From the NCBI GenBank assembly GCA_964036045.1, contig OZ038390.1, positions 41,920,525 through 41,984,524 on the forward strand: 64,000 bases of DNA, read 5' to 3'. Position numbers and translations under genes: made by a program. Shown here piece after piece: positions 53,701-64,000 of this stretch. This DNA is from Eutreptiella sp. 'Long Island Sound 2002'. Its lineage: Eukaryota > Euglenozoa > Euglenophyceae > Eutreptiales > Eutreptiaceae. The first letter of the stretch is position 1; every line of letters starts with the position of its first letter. The notes under the pieces were generated by a model. It saw nothing but the letters and a program-made list of their open reading frames with translations, was not told the DNA's origin and searched no databases.

Positions 53701-56700
53701 AACGGTGGCGGCCGGGAACGGGATTCGCAAGTGGCGGACCTCAGTTTCAAAAACTGCAGTTTAGGGCCAAAAACAGCCATTTTTGGGCTTAAAAAGCCCT
53801 AGAACACATTCAAAACGGCCAAACAAAGGGAAACGGTGGGTACACTCCACGCGCGGCTTGACTTCTTCATGTCAACGAGCTCTTTGCGGCCCTCTAACTC
53901 CATGATATGTCGTGGAAACGGCCCAAAAAGGCCCCCAGAAGCTCCAAATGCCGACAGCCACAAACCAAGAATAGGCCATATCTTTGGCTACATGGCTCAA
54001 AATGCGATTCCGAGGGCACCTACTCCACCCGCAACCCCCCACTTTTTGTGGTTTCCACCCCTCAAAATTGCCCAAATGGACGTCTAGACCCCCATACCTA
54101 GGCCCACTAGGTTGCGGCAAGCTGCAAGCTCAAGCCCAAACAGGTGGGTGCCCAAATGGGTCAACAGGGTCCAGTAGGGGCAAAAGAAAGACTTTTCTCA
54201 AAAATGATCCTCAACCATGTGCGACGCTAAAACAAGTGTTTTTGGACCGTTTTGAGCTTGTGGTGGCCCATTTTGGTACTCCGAAAATCCCAAAATGCCT
54301 TGGAAATGGGCTGTTTTGGGACCAAAAATGGGTAAAAAATGGGTCAAAAACGCATTTTTCCAAACCTCATCCTAGACCATTTGGGGTGCACAAACGGGTG
54401 AAATGAGCCCATTTTGAGCCCATTTTGGGGTATTTTGGCCCCTCAGAAGTCCAAAAAGCCTTGAAAGTGGGCCTCGTGGTGATGGGGTTCACTTGCAAGC
54501 CGATTCCACTTTGTCAAGAGCCATCAATGTGTGAATCATTCTTGGTGTCCCTCACCAGTCATAGCTGATGTTCCCTCCCCCACCAGCTCGGTCCCAATAT
54601 TCAGTCTTGATTAGCCCTAGGGTTAGGGTCACCGAGCTGGTGGAACCAGTCTTGGTTTTATAACCCTTTTTAGTGTCTAGGGTGGACCTACTAGGTTTAG
54701 CAGCAGCAGCAAGCAAGCAGCAGCAGCAAGCAAGCAAGCAGCACGCGCGAACTGGACAAAAATCAGAACTCCGTCGTGGTGCTTCGGATTCGGGTGAAAT
54801 TTTGGTGGATGATACCTATGGGTGTGAAGTACAATCACACAAAGTTTGAGCAAGAAACTCAACGGTGGCGGCCGGGAACGGGATTCGCAAGTGGCAAACC
54901 TCAGTTTCAAAAGCTGCAGTTTAGGGCCAAAAACAGCATTTTTGGGCCAAAAAAGCCCTGGAACACATTCAAAGCGGCCAAACGAAGGGAAACAGTGGGT
55001 ACACTCCACGTGCGGCTTGACTTCCCCGTGTCAACGAGCTCTTTGCGGCCCTCTAACGCCATGATGTGTCCCAGAAACGGCCCAAAAAGGCCCCCAGAAG
55101 CTCCAAATACCGACAGCCACAAACCAAGAATAGGCCATATCTTTGGCGACATGGCTCAAAATGCGATTCCGAGGGCACCTACTCCACCCGCAACCCCCCA
55201 CTTTTTGTGGTTTCCACCCCTCAGAATAGCCTAAACGGACGCCTAGACCCCAATACCTAGGCCCACTAGGCTGCGGCAAGCTGCAAGCTCAAGCCCAAAC
55301 AGGTGGTTGCCCAAATGGGTCTACAGGGTCCAGTAGGGGCAAAAAGATGATTTTTCTCAAAAATGATCCTAGACCATGTGCAACGCTAAAACAAGTGTTT
55401 TTGGACCGTTTTGAGCTTGTGGTGGCCCATTTTGGTCCTCCGAAAATCCCGAAATGCCTTGAAACTGGGCTGTTTTGGGACCAAAAATGGGTCAAAAATG
55501 GCTCAAAAACGCATTTTTCCAAACCTCATCCTAGACCATTTGGGGTGCACAAACGGGTGAAATGAGCCCATTTTGAGCCCATTTTGAGCCCATTTTGGGG
55601 CATTTTGGCCCCTTAGAAGTCCAAAAAGCCTTCAAAGTGGGCCTTGTGGTGATGGGGTTCACTTGCAGGCTGATTTCACTTTGTCAAGAGCCATCAATGT
55701 GTAAATCATTCTCGATGTCCCTCACTAGTCATAGCTGATGTTCCCTCCCCCACCAGCTCGGTCCCAATATTCAGTCTTGATTAGGGTCACCGAGCTGGTG
55801 GAACCAGTCTTGGTTTTATAACCCTTTTTAGTGTCTAGGGTGGACCTACCAGGTTTGGCAAGCAAGCAGCAAGCAGCAAGCAGCAGCACGCGCGAAATGG
55901 GTAAAAATCAGAATTCCGTCGTGGTGCTTCCGATTCGGGTGAAGTTTTGGTGGATGATACCTATGGGTGTGAAGTACAATCACACAAAGTTTGAGCAAGA
56001 AACTCAACGGTGGCGGCCGGGAACGGGATTCGCAAGTGGCAGACCTCAGTTTCAAAAGCTGCAGTTTAGGGCCAAAAACAGCATTTTTGGGCCAAAAAAG
56101 CCCTGGAACACATTCAAAGCGGCCAAACGAAGGGAAACAGTGGGTACACTCCACGTGCGGCTTGACTTCCCCGTGTCAACGAGCTCTTTGCGGCCCTCTA
56201 ACGCCATGATGTGTCCCAGAAACGGCCCAAAAAGGCCCCCAGAAGCTCCAAATACCGACAGCCACAAACCAAGAATAGGCCATATCTTTGGCGACATGGC
56301 TCAAAATGCGATTCCGAGGGCACCTACTCCACCCGCAACCCCCCACTTTTTGTGGTTTCCATCCCTCAGAATAGCCTAAACGGACGCCTAGACCCCAATA
56401 CCTAGGCCCACTAGGCTGCGGCAAGCTGCAAGCTCAAGCCCAAACAGGTGGTTGCCCAAATGGGTCTACAGGGTCCAGTAGGGGCAAAAAGATGATTTTT
56501 CTCAAAAATGATCCTAGACCATGTGCGACGCTAAAACAAGTGTTTTTGGACCGTTTTGAGCTTGTGGTGGCCCATTTTGGTCCTCCGAAAATCCCAAAAT
56601 GCCTTGAAAATGGGCTGTTTTGGGACAAAAAATGGGTCAAAAACGCATTTTTCCAAACCTCATCCTAGACCATTTGGGGTGCACAAACGGGTGAAATGAG

Positions 56701-59285
56701 CCCATTTTGAGCATATTTGGGGCATTTTGGCCCCTCAGAAGTCCAAAAAGCCTTGAAAGTGGGCCTCGTGGTGATGGGGTTCACTTGCAAGCTGATTTCA
56801 CTTTGTCAAGAGCCATCAATGTGTGAATCATTCTTGATGTCCCTCACCAGTCATAGCTGATGTTCCCCCCCCCACCAGCTCGGTCCCAATATTCAGTCTT
56901 GATTAGGGTTAGGGCTAGGGTTAGGGTCACCGAGCTGGTGGAACCAGTCTTGGTTTTATAACCCTTTTTAGTGTCTAGGGTGGACCTACCAGGTTTAGCA
57001 GCAGCAGCAGCAGCAGCAAGCAGCAGCAGCAAGCAGCAGCAGCAAGCAGCAAGCAGCAGCACGCGCGAAATGGGTAAAAATCAGACCTCCGTCGTGGGGG
57101 TTCAGATTCGGGTGAAATTTTGGTGGATGATACCTATGGGTGTGAAGTACAATCACACAAAGTTTGAGCAAAGAACTCAACGGTGGCGGCCGGGAACGGG
57201 ATTCGCAAGTGGCGGACCTCAGTTTCAAAAGCTGCAGTTTAGGGCCAAAAACAGCCATTGTTGGGCTTAAAAAGCCCTAGAACACATTCAAAACGGCCAA
57301 ACGAAGGGAAACGGTGGGTACACTCCACGTGCGGCTTGACTTCCCCGTGTCAACGAGCTCTTTGCGGCCCTCTAACTCCATGATATGTCCAGGAAACGGC
57401 CTAAAAAGGCCCCCAGAAGCTCCAAATGCCGACAGCCACAAACCAAGAATAGGCCATATCTTTGGCTACATGGCTCAAAATGCGATTCCGAGGGCACCTA
57501 TTCCACCCACAACCCCCCACTTTTTGTGGTTTCCACCCCTCAAAATTGCCTAAACGGACGCCTAGACCCCCGTACCTAGGCCCGGTAGGCTGCGGCAAGC
57601 TGCTAGCTCAAACCGAAATAGGTGGGTGCCCAAATGGGTCATCAGGGTCCAACAGGGGCAAAAAGATGATTTTTCTCAAAAATGATCCTAGACCATGTGC
57701 GACGCTAAAACAAGTGTTTTTGGACCGTTTTGAGCTTGTGGTGGCCCATTTTGGTACTCCGAAAATCCCAAAATGCCTTGAAAATGGGCTGTTTTGAGAC
57801 CAAAAATGGGTCAAAAATGGGTCAAAAACGCATTTTTCCAGACCTCATCCTAGACCATTTGGGGTGCACAAACGGGTGAAATAGGCCCATTTTGAGCCCA
57901 TTTTGGGGGCATTTTGGCCCCTCAGAAGTCCAACAAAAGCCTTGAAAGTGGGCCTCGTGGTGAAGGGGATCACTTGCAAGCTGATTCCACTCTGTCAACG
58001 GGCTTCACTGTGTGCCTCATTGGTGTCCCTCACCATTCATAGGTGATGTTCCCTCCCCCACCAGCTCAGTCCCAATATTCAGTCTTGATAGGGATAGGGT
58101 TAGCCCTAGGTTAGGGTTAGGGTCACCGAGTTGGTGGAACCAGTCTTGGTTTTATAACCCTTTTTAGGGTCTAGGGTGGACCTACCAGGTTTAGCAGCAG
58201 CAGCAACAAGCAGCAAGCAGCAACAAGCAGCAAGCAGCACGCGCGAAATGGGGAAAAATCAGAATTCCGTCGTGGGACTTCACATTCGGCTGAAATTTTG
58301 GTGGATGATACCTATGGGTGTGAGGGACAACCACACAAAGTTTGAGCGAGAAACTCAATGGTGGCGGCCGGGAACGGGTGTCGCAAGTGGCGGACCTCAG
58401 TTTCAAAAACTGCAATTTAGGGCCAAAAACAGCCATTTTTGGGCCAAAAGAGCCCTAGAACCCATTCAAAACGGCCAAGGAAAGGGAAAGGGTGGGTGCA
58501 CTCCATGTGCGGCTTGACTTTCTTGTGTCAACGAGCCATTTGCGGCCCTCTGACTCCACCATATGTCTCGGAAACGGCCCAAAAAGGCCCCCACAAGCCC
58601 CAAATTTTGTGCAGATTGGCTGGCGACAGCCACAAACCAAGAATAGGCCATATCTTTGGCTACATGGCTCAAAATGTGATTCCGAGGGCACCTACTACAC
58701 CCGCAACCCCCCTCGTTTTGTGGTTTCCACCCCTCAAAATTGCCCAAATGGACGCCTAGACCCCCGTACCCAAGCCCACTAGGCTGCGGCAAGCTGCAAG
58801 CTCAAGCCCAAACAGGTGGGTGCCCAAATGGGTCAATAGGGTCCAATAGGGGCAGAAAAATGACTTTTCTCAAAAATGATCCTAGACCATGTGTGATGAT
58901 CCTAGACCAAGTGTTTTTGGACTGTTTTGAGCTTGGGGTGGCCCATTTTGGTCCTCCGAAAATCCCAAAATGCCTTGAAGATGCGCTGTTTTGGGACCAA
59001 AAATGGGTCAAAAATGGGTCAAAAACGCATTTTTCCAGACCTCATCCTAGACCATTTGGGGTGCACAAACGGGTGAAATGAGCCTATTTTGAGCCCATTT
59101 TGGGGCATTTTGGCCCCTCACAAGTCCACAAAAGCCTTGAAAGTGGGCCTTGTGGTGAAGGGGATCACTTGCAAGCTGATGCCACCCTGTCAACGGCCTT
59201 CAATGTGTAACTCATTGGTGTCCCTCACCATTCATATCTAATGTTCCCTCCTCCACCAGCTCGGTCCCAATATTCAGTCTTGATT
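50770..59285 (+). repeat. satellite array 2: seven ~1.15-kb units joined by TTAGGG-type repeats
   Basis: Units start at 50,770, 52,864, 53,526, 54,631, 55,789, 56,929 and 58,124. The first is interrupted by an 84-bp repeat block, the second is truncated and fused to the third inside the unit, and the last is subtype A; most others resemble subtype B. Junctions contain TTAGGG, CTAGGG and, at 54,612 and 58,102, opposed CCCTA/GGGTTA motifs. Internal (CAG)n/(CAAG)n length varies between units. Confidence 0.9.
51757..52824. repeat. 84-bp tandem repeats in two triplets, nested in satellite unit 1 of array 2
   Basis: The motif GGATCGCGGTGAAGCGAAA starts at 52,061, 52,145 and 52,229, then at 52,507 and 52,591, with a mutated copy at 52,675; the period is 84 bp. 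A single copy lies near 51,910. The two triplets with their flanks form a ~446-bp higher-order duplication. The block replaces roughly the last 110 bp of the satellite unit before its CCACCAGCTCGGT end. Confidence 0.85.
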
Positions 59286-59963
59286 AGGGTTAGGGCTAGG
59301 GTTGTGGTTGCTGGTAGGGCCTGCAACCCTCCTGTAGCCCTCCTTCAGGTCAAAAAATGTTTCTTGTTGTTTTAACACAAATATGATTTCTCTACAAAAT
59401 TTTGAGTATTTTGAGTATAAACACATAGTATGAAAAAAAAAATTGGCGCCTTCGGCGCCATAGAGTTTTCTCTAGGGACACTTGTTGGTGGCCGACCCGG
59501 CACCACTATCTTTCAAAACCCGGGGGGGGGGGAGGGGGGGGGGCTGGGGGGGGTCGCATACAAGGACCGGGCCCGGCCGCCCCCCCGTGCTATACCCATT
59601 CAGTAGGAATTCATTTTTTTTTGGGAAGACAAATTCACACCATATGGCAATCATATGTCAGAACTGGAAGTAGTGTGGGCAAGGACTATGACCGATCCAA
59701 TTTCAAAGCGTAAGCTACAAATGCTGCATTTAGTACTAAAGTGGGGGTCCACTTTTTTGGGGTTGGTTTTTTCTCCAATTCTACACCCATTTTGATTTCT
59801 TATTGTTAAGTAAATAACAATCAACCAGCCAAAAACCACCATCCATATATGACACAGACCCTCAAGGCACCATCGACCTACAACATAGACCCTCATGACA
59901 GTCAATACGGACCAAAAGCAGGGGATTGTTGATGATGCGGTCCAATGTGTTGCCCATGACTAA

Positions 59964-60042
59964 ATATTTGCCCATTTGGGGATGCATTTGATGATATCAT
60001 CAGTCACCATTGCATAAAGACACACTGAAAATGGGCAAATAT
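59964..60042. repeat. fold-back palindrome with 14-bp arms
   Basis: ATATTTGCCCATTT at 59,964-59,977 is the exact inverse of AAATGGGCAAATAT at 60,029-60,042. Between them sits a 14-bp perfect palindrome TGATGATATCATCA (59,989-60,002). Confidence 0.75.
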
Positions 60043-62295
60043 CATCAATGATTCCGCTGTGAATGTGGGCAGCACATTTCTTGTCGTGTGTCTCAGAAAT
60101 GATGTGGGCAGATATTGTTCTCTTGATTGTGGTCTACATGTTTGCCATAACACCGGCACATCAATCGTTTGCGTTGTGCAGCCCATATTTCCCAAACTTC
60201 TTTTTTTTTGTACTCCGCCAGTCCATAGAAGGCCCCAGTAGGGGGCGGAAACATGGCAATGCCATGGTCCGTAAAGGTAGTACATGTTGGTCTGTCCGGG
60301 GCGTTTCACAAAAACAGTCCCTCGAATTCCCAGTAGTAGTACGTGCAACCATCAGGGTATGCCTTATCGGCCACGCATCCCAAAGAGACGCTGCGGGCTG
60401 AGTCTGCCCTAGTCCCTACAATGAGGGCACCTGATACTCAACTGTCATATTTCCCAAACTTCTTCACCGGTCATCCACAGCGATGTTTTTGACCTGTGGT
60501 CTATGTTTCTTCTCCTTTTCTTCCGCTTTCACTCGTTGGACATGTGTTGTAGTGTTGTTGCCAGCAACATTGGCTGCTGGTTGTGCAGATTGAGCTGCAT
60601 CAGCAACTCAGCAAGTTCAGTGGAGTTAAGAGGTTGAGCAATACATGTGGTACTCTACTGGTACTCTAGGTGACAAACTTGTTCGGTAGCACAATGTACA
60701 CCGTAAGCACAAGAGTTTCTCTTGTCAAGGTCAGGCTGCAGTTAAAATTACTCGACGGGCCGCAAATGTTCCAAATCATGCATTGTTGCCCCCTTTGACC
60801 CACAAAAGTAGACTTCAGTATGTCTGTGGGTAAATGGAGCAACAAAATGCCAAAAACTATCTGGAAAAGTTGACAAGTAATACAATTTCCTGTCTGACCG
60901 TGCTGCAATGACTGTTATGGCTTTTGACAATGTGACAAGTAAAAAAAGCAACGTTCTCGCAGAATGCTCTGGCAATTCCGGTCGCCTGGAAAGGCGGCGG
61001 GGGGGGTCGCGTAGGATCGCAAAACCTTGAATCGCATGGGGCTCTGGCGCTGTCCTTTAGAGACCGTATCAACTTTTTAATCCATTTTTTCTTGCTGTAT
61101 TGAAAGCCCAACAGCACTACAGGACCGCTTAAAGCTGACGGCGCCCGTGACGGCTGTGAGGGGTTAACCAATAGTGGTTGGGGGCGGGTCCAAAAAGACG
61201 TAGAGGCAAATCCGTGGAAGCAGACAACAACCAGTGGCACGGAGTTCCTTGCCACATTTCCGCACATGTCAGCCCCATCCCAATGTTGAGGGTCAAGACA
61301 TTGTAACTGGTGCACATGGTAGATGTAGACAGGGGTTCCCTGACAGCAGACAATGGTAAATACAGATGTGATTTCCTGACAGTAGACAGGTGTACACTAT
61401 GATTAAGTGACTAGACAGTTGTAGACAGCGATTCTCAGGCACAAATATTGTGCCGTATGTAACCAATGTGCACGTTTGTTGAAAAGGCGCAGTGATCATA
61501 TGAAATCACCTCTTGAGCTGTATTAGCATACCAGCTGCTGCAAAATATTACCGCGGAAACCCTCGTTTTTTCAAACAAGGGGCTGATCTCCCCTGTGCAT
61601 TGGCCTGTGTGTTGCCATCGGCACCCCACTCGGGAAATGCGCTGTGGGAGGGCTGCTCATTGTGCCTTCGAACCGAACGCTCCAGTGGCATAGTCCTGTA
61701 CTGTTGCTCACTGCAACCGACAGAAAAACAACTCAGGAAGCCTGAGTCACTTGTTGGCCCCCACTCCTGTTCCGAGTCTCACAGCCTATCGCTGGTTGCT
61801 GCCTGCTGGGGGAGATGAATACCCCCTGTGTGACATCCCGTCTGGTTGTTGTTCCTTTACGGGGCCCTTGACAGTTACCTGTTCCTCCCTTCGCATGTTG
61901 CGTCAGGTTGCTGCTTTCTGTCGGCCGCTGCGGCCGGTGCTCTTGCTGGTGTCGTTTCCGTGTTCGCGGAGCCCAGTAGTTGGTGTGTTGGGGCTGTGCC
62001 GGTTGTTGCCGGGGTCGTTTGACTGTTTTTGCTGTCCACGCGCCTCTGTCCACAGGCCGTCCATAGCCTGCCTCACTGTGTTTCTCTGTGCGTGAGGCCC
62101 AGGTGCCCTGTTCCTCCGGGCGCTGTCCCGGCCGTCCACCATATGTCCTTTTCCCCCTCACGGCTGGTCTGCCCCTGATGGGCTCCCGCTCCTGTTGCGC
62201 AAACAGCCCATCTGGCCATCCCCCCCCCCCCCCCAAGCCCAGTGAACAATAAAGCATAAAATATACAATCCAAACAGGAGCGTTCGTTGGACACG
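60043..62295. other. no confident gene
   Basis: Several frames of 75-260 codons occur on both strands. The longest, 61,733-62,515 minus (260 codons), is low-complexity, runs across the fold-back at 62,296-62,368 and has no motif. Exon-like stretches may be present near 60,100-60,350 (minus, NMYYLYGPWHCHVSAPYWG) and 60,750-60,975 (minus), but I cannot assign them. Confidence 0.4.
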
Positions 62296-62368
62296 CCGTT
62301 CGGTACTCAATTGATTCAGTACCGAAACCCGGTATTAATTGAGTACCGAAAAAATACCGTCCGAACGG
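62296..62368. repeat. fold-back hairpin, 73 bp
   Basis: CCGTTCGG (62,296-62,303) pairs with CCGAACGG (62,361-62,368), and CGGTACTCAATT (62,301-62,312) with AATTGAGTACCG (62,337-62,348), giving a compound hairpin that resembles a tiny fold-back transposon. Confidence 0.7.
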
Positions 62369-64000
62369 AAATGACACGGTGGGGGGGGGGTTAGTGCAAC
62401 CCTTGAACATTTGCACTCCGCCAATTTCCGATGATAGGTGCACAAAATAGCTTTGCCCCACAGACACTGGAATTTCCCAAGGGACAGTTGGGTGTCCAAA
62501 AAATTTGTTTCCCACCTGTGGAGACTTAAAACACAGTCAATTGGGAATTCAACAATTAGTAAAAAGGAAAAGAGGCCCTCACTGTACATTGTTGCACTGA
62601 GCGAATCAAAGTGCGTCCACCTGTGCAAAGTGATGAGGTACTAGTGAGGGATGTACACCTGGGAGCGCAAAACAGGATCTCATGGGCACAGGGATCGCAA
62701 AATCCACTCTTTGGTGGTAGGTGGATGGGCAGGAGCCCCGGGGTCACGGGCTTCCACCAAATATTGGAGAGCACATGGGGAAACCCATGTGCACCAACAG
62801 GTTGTTTCCCCGGCCAAGATCCTATTCATCCCCACTCCATGAACAGCACCCGAGTAGTGGTGCACTGGGGACCAGATGCCTGACCCACAAACCGCCAATC
62901 TTAAACTCCGTGCCTCCCACTGAGAACTGGGACCTCCATCAAGGACAACTCAAGACTACCGGTGTCTCCCCAATGACACAGTGGCCGTCATGGCACCTTC
63001 CCGGGCCCCTGTTGCATGAGCACCTCCTTGACCAACCAAAAGACGGCTTGACCAGGTTTGGCAGTTGGGTTTCTGTAGATGGTGTTGCACAGGACCCCCA
63101 CTGCTGGTTTCCGGACAGCACCACGACCGTTGGCACCAGGGAACCCTTGCAAGGCGTGCACTGTGCGCTACCTTTAGACTAGTGCCAAGTTCTTGCACTG
63201 TGTGCGCACTGCGTGCATACTGCGCATGCAAAGGCCAGGATACTGGCCCAAGAATACCTGTCACCTGTCTGGTAGCAAATAGGATGAAGGGGAGGGCGGT
63301 AGTGATTCTGATCGTGGACACGACACACTTGTTGATGGCGAGTGAGGACAGTGATGTGGTGGGAATGAAGGCCGTACCACAAACTCCTCAAGGTCCACGG
63401 AGATTGACATGTGTATTCTACGAACAAAGTGCAAAATACAGTAGTTTCACAGCAGACACCCTGGAGTTGTATGACCACATACCAGGCTCAGGGTGCCCGT
63501 TTGACATTTGGCAACAAACATGGGAGAGGCATGAACGCAAGGAAGGGGGCTGAGTTACAACCGTAACACCGACCGTAGGAAAGATTGGCCCGGTTTCCTC
63601 AATAGCACCGGAAGGTTGAAGGCCCAAAATAACGCTCCCTCAAAGATGCCCGGCGCGCACCCCGTGCGCTAAAGCACATGCGGGGGAGGAAATAGGGGAA
63701 AATGGTTGAAAATGGGCAAAAATGGTTGACAATTCAAATATGCCACATCCTAAATGCTTAGGAAGCTAAAAAAACTCTGGTACGAGACCAAAAACTTGTG
63801 AAAAGGGGCCGAAACTAGGATTCGAGTATTTGCTGACATCCAAAACTTCGCACTACGTGCGCACTGCGTGCATGGCATTCCCTAGACCCCTGAAGAACCG
63901 CCACACCAACCCCTCAAAATTAGGCCACCCCAACTACCCTAGCTCGACTACTAAGTACAATGTTAGATGTAGCAACTTGTGTGCATAGCTTGCATGACAT
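62369..64000 (+). other. unassigned right end; 162-codon ORF at 63,065-63,553
   Basis: The plus-strand frame 63,065-63,553 ends with FTADTLELYDHIPGSGCPFD and IWQQTWERHERKEGG, which looks protein-like, but I recognise no family and its first half is cysteine-rich low-quality sequence. From 63,560 to 64,000 nothing is seen. Confidence 0.2.

Larger units (their letters stand above)
50564..59589 (+). mobile_element. hAT-like element 2, 9.0 kb, carrying a seven-unit satellite array
   Basis: Left end CACGGGGGGGCG and right end CGCCCCCCCGTG are inverted repeats. An 8-bp duplication CTATACCC flanks the element at 50,556-50,563 and 59,590-59,597. Both ends have the subterminal blocks CCGGTCCT and TGCGACCC. 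G-tracts (50,624-50,745) precede the array, and a GGCGCCTTCGGCGCC hairpin (59,442-59,457) followed by G-tracts ends it. No transposase is seen. Confidence 0.75.

Noticed and set aside
27025-54406. A 140-codon plus-strand ORF recurring in at least eight satellite units (for example 27,025-27,447, 28,164-28,586, 53,984-54,406)
   Set aside because: Units are recent copies, the stretch is naturally poor in stop codons, subtypes A and B differ at many amino-acid positions, and several units have truncated frames. No sign of purifying selection is visible.
61733-62515. A 260-codon minus-strand ORF
   Set aside because: It is arginine/glutamine-rich low complexity, reads through the fold-back hairpin and a C-run, and has no recognised domain.

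Overview
The window is nuclear DNA of a eukaryote, most likely a protist or alga with a large, repeat-rich genome. The evidence is a spliceosomal gene with kilobase GT-AG introns, Ty3/gypsy-type and DNA-transposon sequences, TTAGGG-type interstitial repeats, and no bacterial gene organisation. I cannot name the species. The gag-pol fragments and the dense hairpin repeats recall dinoflagellate or other microalgal genomes, but that is only an impression.

Positions 1-13,584 are a nest of mobile elements. The host is a decayed minus-strand Ty3/gypsy-like retrotransposon (gag, aspartic protease, reverse transcriptase) that runs off the left edge. A 360-bp MITE-like insert with a 7-bp target duplication splits its reverse transcriptase. 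A 5,647-bp element with 527-bp terminal inverted repeats splits its gag. That element carries two plus-strand genes and a GC-rich palindrome repeated nine times, including inside three of four small introns. The 5' end of gag and its leader are tandemly triplicated (unit about 1,080 bp, 10,346-13,584).

Positions 13,585-19,992 hold no recognisable gene. They contain AT-rich and C-rich sequence and several minisatellites.

Positions 19,993-47,354 (minus strand) hold one host gene: a 2-oxoglutarate/Fe(II) oxygenase of the isopenicillin-N-synthase-like family. I assembled it from ten exons whose phases all agree. Only about 1 kb of the 27 kb is coding, and the longest intron is 12.1 kb.

Two introns of that gene and the region upstream of it contain three DNA elements of one family, at 26,229-33,707, 43,193-45,884 and 50,564-59,589. 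Each starts with CACGGGGG, ends with CCCCCGTG, and is flanked by a perfect 8-bp target-site duplication (GGCCTCCC, GTTCAGAC, CTATACCC), a hAT-like signature. Two of them are filled with head-to-tail arrays of a roughly 1.15-kb satellite whose units are joined by TTAGGG-type repeats (13 units in all). The third carries an RNase H open reading frame with all catalytic residues and two tRNA-like modules. None encodes a recognisable transposase.

The remaining sequence (47,355-50,555 and 59,598-64,000) contains microsatellites, a tRNA-like SINE head, fold-back palindromes and a few unassigned open frames.
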